Shown here: in pieces, positions 51,201 through 56,338 of the stretch
Position numbering within the stretch: position 1 is the first letter of the stretch
Layout: the number at the start of each line of letters is the position of its first letter
DNA from: Ancylobacter novellus
GTDB lineage: Bacteria > Pseudomonadota > Alphaproteobacteria > Rhizobiales > Xanthobacteraceae
DNA length: 56,338 nucleotides
Assembly: GCA_003241485.1 (NCBI GenBank)
Contig: QFQD01000010.1
Span: 1-56,338 of the forward strand
Direction: 5' to 3'
Translations under genes and position numbers: made by a program
Notes under the pieces: model-generated
Told to the model about the DNA's origin: nothing
The model's input: only the letters and a program-made list of their open reading frames with translations
Databases searched by the model: none

Positions 51201-51894
51201 GAAAGGCCGGCTTGCCGCCGGTCAGCTGCAACGTGCCGTCCGCATCAATGGCGAAGGGCGAACCGACATTCTGCAGGCCGAACCGCAGGCGGTTGCCGCC
51301 ATCCGCGCCCACCGCACCGAGCGAAAGCCGCAGCTTGCGGCGCACGCCGGCAGTCGAGACTTCGCCGTCGAGCTTCAGGGGGCCGAACACCCCGCCGAGA
51401 TCGCCCGACAGGTCGATATCGTCCAGCTTCAGGCTGCGCCCGCCGGCCCGGTCGATCACGTCGAGCGAACCGTCGACGATGCTGAGCGCGGCGACCGAGA
51501 AACCCGCCGGCCGGGTGGTGCCGGTCGGCAGCGCGACCTTGCCCGAGGAATCGATGACCAGCCGCCCGCGCGGCCGCGTCAGGGTGAGGTGGTCGGCGAC
51601 GAACAGGCCGCGCATCAGCTGGCCCAGCGACAGGCGCCCGCTCAGCTCGTCCGCGACAAGCCCCGTGCCGGCGCCGTCGACGCCCACGGCGATATCGTGC
51701 AGCACGAATTTCGGCGAGGGCAGGATCTGCGCCTCGATCGGACCGCGAATGAGCACCGGCGCGCCGAAGGCACGGGCGGCCTGCACCTCGAAGCCGGTGC
51801 GCCACTGCGTCCAATCGACGACGAAGGGCGCCGCGAAGGCGGCGGCCACGGCCAGTATGATGGCGCTCGCGATGGTGAGCAGCAGGTTCTGCAC
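48217..51894 (-). CDS. AsmA-family large envelope protein
   Basis: A 1225-residue protein of the AsmA family, members of which bridge the periplasm and are linked to phospholipid transport or outer membrane protein assembly. An N-terminal membrane helix (residues 5-27) is followed by the family start VDWTQWRTGFEVQAARAFGAPVLIRGPIEAQILPSP and a repetitive beta-rich body with many short strands (for example DGSLDVIDRAGGRSLKLDDIDLSGDLGG), and a C-terminal AsmA_2-like block near 900-1090. The last 90 residues are Pro/Gln-rich (QPAPVQPVQPSQIQPPPPQ). Its gene is followed by serB's end after 5 bases. Confidence 0.9.
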   Translation of the reverse strand: MQNLLLTIASAIILAVAAAFAAPFVVDWTQWRTGFEVQAARAFGAPVLIRGPIEAQILPSPKFVLHDIAVGVDGAGTGLVADELSGRLSLGQLMRGLFVADHLTLTRPRGRLVIDSSGKVALPTGTTRPAGFSVAALSIVDGSLDVIDRAGGRSLKLDDIDLSGDLGGVFGPLKLDGEVSTAGVRRKLRLSLGAVGADGGNRLRFGLQNVGSPFAIDADGTLQLTGGKPAFQGRASLSQRPAGAELPPLRDADGVAPVRDPLASWSLSGTVNASAQAIDAANLSLSLGSGDRPVELSGRARLVAAGTPDAPTSRLELSLAARQIDLNAAMGDAAPLGVLNRFAQTIAPLSGIATSGTLDLSSDTVLLGAAAMREVRAGLDWSPAGWRARTIEARLPGRASVKLAGRLPQVSGTKKPATNAALFTGDVTLAAEDLPAFIGWAAPDATALIAGLPAGAADLRAAVALGDDRVAFDHMSLRVGDTGVSGTAAYVFPQAGGRGRVDAVVSTDKVDLDALLPPVRRLLGLSGQRLDVGLSFSGTDVRLAGVGAAGADIIVKSDAGGLSVERLAISNFGGLDLTGSGRLAASGTAQAGTETDGRFEARLVGAKADGLPALARAFGLPQAEAFATTMGARLAPLDVGLVLNSQAGRMALDAKGRLGVLTGTGQASFGAGKPLDGTLALDMADGSAVLTTLGVPGLRQGLGPARASLTLGTGLEGELAFAGATLDAKGKMEWDPDGRARPDLTLKLDGADLARLFPNFAAGGVAAVPASLAGTLTREGDAWRLGGLTGAVAGQKIEGSAAYVAGEPQPLQAELAMDSWSLPAALGLAVGPVPAAGPGWPDGRFGTPALAGIGARVKLTLKRLDLPAGLALEGAKLQARLAEGGVVVEEMSGDLAGGRFGGRFDLTRRGEVVLLNGHLSLTEADSAVLLKAADVAKPGVKGRVTLALDVTGSGRSPRAVAAALQGQGSLVVDGLEIAYTDPRALQYVMLATERGLPPDQARTVQLLNEGLSRGPLKLARVESALSVVNGVARSATARAAIGDQRFAFTGSLDIPALTFEATLEIEDVSATGAGGAPPGAGVQWRGPLAAPDRRFDLTALTAAINMRALERETKRLEAEYGRTPLTNGGHATDEMPAPAVAPAQPAPVQPVQPSQIQPPPPQRLATPPQPKPPPQPQPQPLRQTAPPAMPYQYPQPGSAAPPLAPPVDIPADPLQNPIMAPPLAP

Positions 51895-51930
51895 GCGTCT
51901 CCTCCGGGTCGGCCGGGGCGGTTGCCGCCT

Positions 51931-53346
51931 TCAGGGAAGGATCTTACCCGGATTCATGATGTTCTGCGGGTCGAGGGCCGCCTTGATCGCGCGCATGGCG
52001 TCGAGCGTCGCCTCGCCATGCTCGGCTTCCATATATTTGCGCTTGCCCTGTCCGACGCCATGCTCGCCGGTAGCGGTGCCGCCCATGGCGAGCGAGCGCT
52101 GCACCATGCGGGAGATGAAGTCCTTCGCCTTGGCGACGTCGTGCGGATCGTCCATGTCGACCAGCGTGACGGTGTGGAAGTTGCCGTCACCAACATGACC
52201 AACGATAGGCGCGATCATCCCCATCTCCTCAATGTCGCGCTTGGTCTCGTCGACGCATTCGGCAAGGCGCGAGAGCGGCACGCAGACATCGGTCGCCAGC
52301 GCCTTGGCGCCCGGCTTCATCGGCAGGCAGGCCCAATAGGCATCGTGCCTCGCCTGCCAGAGCCGGGTGCGGTCCTCCGGGCGTGTCTCCCAGGTGAAGG
52401 GGCCGCCGCCGAACTCGGTGGCAATCTCGCCGAAGCGTTCAGCCTGCTCGTGTACGCTCGCCTCGGTGCCGTGGAACTCGACGAACAGCGTCGGCTGCTC
52501 GGCGAGGTCGAGCTTGGAATAGGCGTTGCACGCCCGCACCTGAACCTCATCCAGCAATTCGATGCGCGCCACCGGCAGGCCGGACTGGATGGTGAGGATC
52601 ACCGCGTCGCATGCGGCACGGATGGTCGGGAAGGGGCACACGCCGGCCGAAATGGCTTCGGGCAGGCCTGACAGCTTAAGCGTCAGGCTGGTAATGATGC
52701 CGAGCGTGCCCTCGGCGCCGACCAACAGGCGCGTGAGGTCGTAGCCTGCTGCGGACTTCTTCGCCCGCCGCGCGGTGGTGATGACCTCGCCATTGGCGAG
52801 CACGGCGGTGAGTGCGACGACATTGTCCTTCATCGTGCCGTAGCGCACTGCATTGGTGCCGGAGGCACGCGTGGAGGCCATGCCGCCGAGCGAGGCATCC
52901 GCGCCGGGATCGATGGGAAAGAACAGGCCGACATCGCGCAGATGCTCGTTCAGCTGCTTGCGCGTCACGCCGGGCTCGACCACGCAGTCGAGATCCTCGG
53001 TATGCACGGCGAGCACGCGGTTCATCCGCGACAAGTCGAGCGAGATTCCGCCCTTCGGCGCGTTGATCTGGCCCTCCAGCGACGAGCCGGTACCGAAGGC
53101 GATGACGGGAACGTTATGCGTGGCGCAGGCGCGCACGACAAATTGAACATCCTCCGTGCTCTCGGCGAAGACCACCGCATCCGGCGCCTGGTTTTCCAGC
53201 CAGGTAATCGAGTTGGCATGCTGCTCGCGGATTGCCCGACCCGTCGCGAGGCGATCGCCGAAATGGTTGGAAAGACTGGCGATTACCTGCCGTACCGCCT
53301 CTTCCGTGCTCGCGTCGCGTGCGCGTTCCTCGACCAGTTCTGCCAT
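51931..53346 (-). CDS. FAD-linked D-2-hydroxyacid dehydrogenase (D-lactate/glycolate type)
   Basis: A 471-residue VAO-family flavoprotein, most like cytochrome-linked D-lactate dehydrogenase or the GlcD subunit of glycolate oxidase. FAD-binding part: PVIAFGTGSSLEGQINAPKGGISLDL, IDPGADASLGGMASTRASGTNAVRYGTM, and LLVGAEGTLGIITSLTLKL; C-terminal catalytic part: GHVGDGNFH and GTATGEHGVGQGKRKYM. It would oxidise a D-2-hydroxyacid and pass electrons to cytochrome c or quinone. GGAGG precedes ATG 53346. A GlcE/GlcF partner is not seen, which favours single-subunit D-lactate dehydrogenase. Confidence 0.9.
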   Translation of the reverse strand: MAELVEERARDASTEEAVRQVIASLSNHFGDRLATGRAIREQHANSITWLENQAPDAVVFAESTEDVQFVVRACATHNVPVIAFGTGSSLEGQINAPKGGISLDLSRMNRVLAVHTEDLDCVVEPGVTRKQLNEHLRDVGLFFPIDPGADASLGGMASTRASGTNAVRYGTMKDNVVALTAVLANGEVITTARRAKKSAAGYDLTRLLVGAEGTLGIITSLTLKLSGLPEAISAGVCPFPTIRAACDAVILTIQSGLPVARIELLDEVQVRACNAYSKLDLAEQPTLFVEFHGTEASVHEQAERFGEIATEFGGGPFTWETRPEDRTRLWQARHDAYWACLPMKPGAKALATDVCVPLSRLAECVDETKRDIEEMGMIAPIVGHVGDGNFHTVTLVDMDDPHDVAKAKDFISRMVQRSLAMGGTATGEHGVGQGKRKYMEAEHGEATLDAMRAIKAALDPQNIMNPGKILP

Positions 53347-53585
53347 CGCGTCCTCCTGCCTGCCCTCCCGTTCGTCCGCGGGAAAGGATGTCGGCATATA
53401 CCTTATCCCGGCCGTTCGCGAGCCCGTCGGCGCGCCGTCGCACATCCCTGATTCAGAGAAACCCCGAGATTGCAAGATTTAAGTCATTTAATCGCCATCG
53501 AAACAGGTGACGACTGCCTGGAAAGTCGGCACAATGCTTGTCAATAAGGCAGCGCGGCTTACGCGCTAACGATCGGGATGGTGTC

Positions 53586-54098
53586 ATGCTGGACGGGATC
53601 GACTTCGAACCCGTGTTTTTCGCACCTTTCGTGTCGTCCGTGATGACGGTCGAGCCGAGCTGGGTGGATTACAACGGGAAACTGCCTTCCGCCTATTATA
53701 GCCTCCTCTTCGACCGGGCGGTCGACGAGGCGGTCTATCTCGTAGGCTTGGGACCGCTCGCGCTTGAGAGCCCCAGCGCCTCCTTCCTCACGGTGGAAGC
53801 CCATCAGCGCTTTCACCGTGAACTACGAGCCGGTCAGGACGTGCGGGTCACGCTGCGCCTCGTCAATTACGATGACAAGCGCATGCACCTGTTCCAGGAG
53901 TTGCATCACGCCCGCGAGGGCTGGACGGCGGCAACATGCGAGCAGATCGCCCAGCACGCGGAAGCCGGCAGCCGCCACGCCGTGTCTTTCCCGGACGAGG
54001 TGCTCGAACGCCTCGCGCTGATGAAGGCCGCCCATGGCGCCCTGCCGGTGCCCGATGGGCTCGGCCGGCCGGTCAACATGCCGATCCGGCTCTCCTGA
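53586..54098 (+). CDS. Thioesterase family protein (hotdog fold)
   Basis: A 170-residue hotdog-fold thioesterase. The core pattern VEPSWVDYNGKLPSAYYSLLFDRAVDEA resembles the group acting on betainyl- or 4-hydroxybenzoyl-type CoA esters (DxNGHxNxxxYxxLF); here the Asp and Asn are kept (DYNG). The rest, LTVEAHQRFHRELRAGQDVRVTLRLVNYDDKRMHLFQELHH, is typical. Substrate unknown. ATG 53586 follows GGGATGG; the longer frame from 53538 is less likely. A perfect hairpin follows. Confidence 0.85.
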   Translation: MLDGIDFEPVFFAPFVSSVMTVEPSWVDYNGKLPSAYYSLLFDRAVDEAVYLVGLGPLALESPSASFLTVEAHQRFHRELRAGQDVRVTLRLVNYDDKRMHLFQELHHAREGWTAATCEQIAQHAEAGSRHAVSFPDEVLERLALMKAAHGALPVPDGLGRPVNMPIRLS

Positions 54099-54104
54099 CC
54101 CAGC

Positions 54105-54126
54105 GAAAGGGCGGCCTCGCCCTTTC
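54105..54126 (+). terminator. Terminator hairpin after the thioesterase gene
   Basis: GAAAGGGCG (54105-54113) pairs perfectly with CGCCCTTTC (54118-54126) over the tetraloop GCCT, starting 6 bases after the stop. The downstream arm supplies a short T-run. Confidence 0.65.
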
Positions 54127-54260
54127 CTCGACACTGCCGGCCCGGCCGCGCCTGACGTTCGGTAAATGCAGGCCACCCATGAGTTTGCGCGTCTTCTTGT
54201 GCGCTGCGAAAGAACTATGCTGCGAAGCATAAACTCTCGCTCCGCAAAAGGAGACACCTC

Positions 54261-54467
54261 ATGGCCTCCGCCTCTTTCGCCATTGCCTCGACGACCACCG
54301 CCTCGGCTGCCGTGCAGGCCGCCCCGGCGAAAAGCCTGTTCGGCCGCGTTATCGCCCGGCTGATCGCTGCGCGCGCCGCCTCCACCCGGCAGGAGATTGC
54401 CCGCCACGCCCATATTGGCCGCTTCGAGCATTCGCCCGAGACGCTGGAACTGTTCGCTCGCGACTGA
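54261..54467 (+). CDS. Small unknown protein, DUF1127-like
   Basis: A 68-residue protein with a very good ribosome site (AAAAGGAGA) before ATG 54261. The middle, SLFGRVIARLIAARAASTRQEIARHAH, resembles the basic helix of DUF1127 small proteins (which typically have an Arg-rich LxxLDDRxLRDIG C terminus), but the diagnostic C-terminal part is missing, so this is only a suggestion. It is likely to be a real, expressed gene. It converges on prmA across 6 bases. Confidence 0.65.
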   Translation: MASASFAIASTTTASAAVQAAPAKSLFGRVIARLIAARAASTRQEIARHAHIGRFEHSPETLELFARD

Positions 54468-54473
54468 GGCGGC

Positions 54474-55397
54474 TCAGCGCTTCGGGCGACCGAGGTCGCG
54501 GGAAAGCTCCAGCGTCGTCCAGCCTTCCATGGTGCGCCGACGCACCAGCCGGAGCCCCTGCGCGCGATATGCCGCGAGCGCGGCATTGGCGTGAGAGGGC
54601 AACAGCCCCGACAGCACCACCCTGCCGCCCGGTGCCACAAGCCGGGCCAGCGGACGGGCGATCCCCTTCAGCGGCGCCAGCAATATGTTGGCGAGGATGA
54701 GGTCATAGGGGCCACGGCGCAGGAACTCGCCCGACCCCAGCCCAGGCGCGTGCAGGAAATGGATTTCCGCCGCCGCCCGGTTTGCCCGTGCGTTGGCGCG
54801 GGCGGTGGACACCGCCACCTGGTCGATGTCGCTCGCCAGCACAGGCTTGTGGAACAGCCGCGCCGCCGCCATGGCCAGTACGCCGGTGCCGGTGCCGATG
54901 TCGAGCGTTCGCGCCGGCCGGCGCTGCTTGCCGAAGGCGACGATGGCAGCAAGGCAACCCTTCGTGGTGCCGTGATGGCCGGTGCCGAAGGCCAGCGCCG
55001 CTTCGATCTCGATGCCGATCTGGTTGGTCGCGACCACGCCGCGATCATGCGAGCCATGGACGACGAACGTGCCGATGGCGACCGGCGCCAGCCCTTCGAG
55101 GGAAGCGGCGACCCAGTCCTTCTTGTCCAGCGTCGAGAATACGGCCGCCTCGGCCGCCTCTGGGGAGACCAGCGCGATCAGCTCACGCACGCCGTCTTCG
55201 TCCGGCGCTTCGGAGAAATACACCTCCACCGCCCAGCCGGACCCTTCCGCGCGGTTCTCGATCTCGAAGGCGCTGGTGGCAACCTCGGCGGGGTCGAAAC
55301 TCTCGCCGAGAAATTCGGCGATCGCCCGCGCCGCATCCTCGGGCGCGTCGACGCGCATCACATGCGTCGCGCCATTCGGCGGCAATCCTTCGAGCAT
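54474..55397 (-). CDS. prmA: Ribosomal protein L11 methyltransferase
   Basis: Trimethylates lysines and the N terminus of ribosomal protein L11 using SAM. 307 residues. The N-terminal ferredoxin-like domain (SGWAVEVYFSEAPDEDGVRELI) is followed by the methyltransferase domain with ALAFGTGHHGTTKGCLAAI, the SAM-binding TLDIGTGTGVLAMAAARL, DIDQVAVSTARANARANR and the NILLAPLKGIA motif (the PrmA form of the NPPY-like site). ATG 55397 gives a typical start. Confidence 0.95.
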   Translation of the reverse strand: MLEGLPPNGATHVMRVDAPEDAARAIAEFLGESFDPAEVATSAFEIENRAEGSGWAVEVYFSEAPDEDGVRELIALVSPEAAEAAVFSTLDKKDWVAASLEGLAPVAIGTFVVHGSHDRGVVATNQIGIEIEAALAFGTGHHGTTKGCLAAIVAFGKQRRPARTLDIGTGTGVLAMAAARLFHKPVLASDIDQVAVSTARANARANRAAAEIHFLHAPGLGSGEFLRRGPYDLILANILLAPLKGIARPLARLVAPGGRVVLSGLLPSHANAALAAYRAQGLRLVRRRTMEGWTTLELSRDLGRPKR

Positions 55398-55504
55398 GGC
55401 ATTCCTCGCTGCGCGGGTGAGACGCGAGGGTGTGTAAGGGAGGCGGGCGGCGAATGCCAGAGGGTGCGCGACCTATCGCTCTGCCCGCCGGCAAGACGCA
55501 TCCA

Positions 55505-56338
55505 TCACGCCGCCTGCACGAAGCTGTCGACCACCTTCTTCTCCCCGGCCTTGTCGAACTGGACGGTGAGCTTATTGCCCTCAACGGACACCACGTCGCC
55601 ATAGCCGAACTTCTGGTGGAATACGCGGTCGCCCTGCCGGTAGCGCGAATCCGGGCCGGTCGACTTGGCGATCAGCTCGCCCTCGATCACCCGCCCGCGC
55701 GCGCTCTCGCTCGCGGCGTAGCGCGAGGCTCCCCCGCCGGAGAAGTTTCCACCCGAGAAATTGCCGCCGGATGACCCCGCGCCCGCCTTCGCGGCGTTCT
55801 GCGCGCGCTGCCAGCCGGGCGTGGAGTAGGAGGAGCCGAAGGTCTGCGCCTCGTCGAACCGACTCGGCCCATAGCCGTAGCGGCCGGCATAGCCACCGCC
55901 CTGCCCGCCGCCCCAGCCCGAACCGCCGCGCGATTCAGTCACCTCGACGTCCTTCTCGGAGAGTTCATCGAGGAAGCGGCTCGGCACCGCCGACTGCCAC
56001 ATCCCATGTATGCGGCGGTTTGAGGCGAAGAACACCTTGGCGCGGCGCCGCGCGCGGGTGATGCCGACATAAGCGAGGCGGCGTTCCTCCTCCAGCCCCG
56101 CGCGGCCCTGCTCGTCCAGCGCGCGCTGGTTCGGGAACACGCCTTCCTCCCAGCCGGGCAGGAAGACGGTCTCGAATTCCAGCCCCTTGGCGGAATGAAG
56201 GGTCATGATGTTGACGGCATCCTGCCCGGCCGCGCCTTCGGCATCCATCACCAGCGAGATGTGCTCAAGGAACCCGATGAGGTTCTCGAACGGCTCCATG
56301 GAGCGCACGAGTTCCTTCAGGTTTTCCAGCCGCCCGGC
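55505..56338 (-). CDS. uvrD: UvrD/PcrA-type DNA helicase, C-terminal part (5' end outside window)
   Basis: The C-terminal 277 residues of a superfamily 1A helicase that unwinds DNA in repair and replication; the gene starts beyond the window edge. Motif V (NIMTLHSAKGLEFETVFLPGWEEGVFP) and motif VI (EEERRLAYVGITRARRRAKVFFAS) are intact. The last 170 residues are a Gly/Ser/Tyr-rich linker (GGSGWGGGQGGGYAGRYGYG, SSGGNFSGGNFSGGG) and a terminal Tudor-like module YRQGDRVFHQKFGYGDVVSVEGNKL, as in PcrA/UvrD that bind RNA polymerase. UvrD versus PcrA cannot be settled from this piece. Confidence 0.9.
   Translation of the reverse strand, partial: AGRLENLKELVRSMEPFENLIGFLEHISLVMDAEGAAGQDAVNIMTLHSAKGLEFETVFLPGWEEGVFPNQRALDEQGRAGLEEERRLAYVGITRARRRAKVFFASNRRIHGMWQSAVPSRFLDELSEKDVEVTESRGGSGWGGGQGGGYAGRYGYGPSRFDEAQTFGSSYSTPGWQRAQNAAKAGAGSSGGNFSGGNFSGGGASRYAASESARGRVIEGELIAKSTGPDSRYRQGDRVFHQKFGYGDVVSVEGNKLTVQFDKAGEKKVVDSFVQAA

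Noticed and set aside
48505..52671. A 1388-codon forward open frame opposite the AsmA gene
   Set aside because: The reverse frame has a membrane anchor and family motifs and explains the interval; the forward frame is Arg/Gly/His-rich, as expected from a GC-rich antisense strand, and has no recognisable domain.
53470..53497. TTAA-like repeats upstream of the thioesterase as a CtrA site
   Set aside because: The spacing is TTAA-N5-TTAA, not the required N7.
1..56338. Prophage, genomic island, CRISPR or secretion system
   Set aside because: No integrase, transposase, phage structural gene, repeat-spacer array or secretion gene was seen; content and base composition are uniform and of core type.

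Overview
The window is a chromosomal housekeeping segment of a GC-rich alphaproteobacterium. Gene content and order point to the Hyphomicrobiales, and the class I aldolase beside tkt, gap and pgk fits the Xanthobacteraceae (Xanthobacter, Ancylobacter, Starkeya and relatives); that placement is inferred from gene content, not from a search. Clade markers include a circularly permuted two-piece tmRNA gene, an alpha-type SspB, a TrcR-like DUF1013 protein, a GapR-like DUF2312 protein, DUF1036, DUF1244 and DUF4169 proteins, and cysteine-free L36. I see no phage, transposon, integrase, CRISPR array, rRNA or ordinary tRNA gene.

Layout. 1-5220: transketolase (5' end cut off), gap, pgk and class I aldolase, all forward, with hairpins between genes and a strong intrinsic terminator at the end. 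5243-13800: a reverse-strand gene for a large exported Gly/Tyr/Trp-rich protein, then a ThiE-like protein, an exported Sel1-repeat protein, a membrane c-di-GMP-type protein (7TM, PAS, degenerate GGDEF, EAL) and a YqgE/AlgH protein. 13938-19156: a stand-alone DsbD-alpha-like protein, peroxiredoxin, two small YdcH/DUF465 genes, PrpE and TrcR. 19404-22997: ispH-thrB-rnhA, rpmJ with a recognisable promoter, and an exported TPR protein. 23010-28604: a reverse block of amine oxidase-folA, sspB and ssrA (tmRNA), then an unknown 109-residue protein, thyA plus a GNAT acetyltransferase, and a Spy-like periplasmic protein. 28737-35839: fumC, a small DUF4169/ribbon-helix-helix pair, the hflK-hflC-DUF2065-degP membrane quality-control cluster, and a DUF1036 protein. 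35808-43042: glycerate kinase, N-formylglutamate amidohydrolase-like protein, DUF1244, GapR-like protein, and two cell-wall proteins (DUF882 and a YcbB-type L,D-transpeptidase). 43417-56338: purE-purK, msrQ, miaA, serB, a large AsmA-family protein, a D-lactate/glycolate-type FAD dehydrogenase, a thioesterase, a small unknown protein, prmA, and the C-terminal part of a UvrD/PcrA helicase running off the end.

Themes. Carbon metabolism (tkt-gap-pgk-fba, fumC, prpE, glycerate kinase, FAD-linked 2-hydroxyacid dehydrogenase) is mixed with protein quality control (tmRNA, SspB, HflKC, DegP, Spy-like, MsrQ, DsbD-like) and envelope maintenance (L,D-transpeptidase, DUF882, AsmA). Many neighbours overlap by 1-4 bases, indicating translational coupling. 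A family of intergenic palindromes built on a GTCATCCCGG core recurs at gene 3' ends. No clearly new multi-gene system is visible. The most worthwhile items are the tmRNA gene hidden in an apparently empty interval, the dispersed palindromes, the large exported repeat protein, and several domain oddities.
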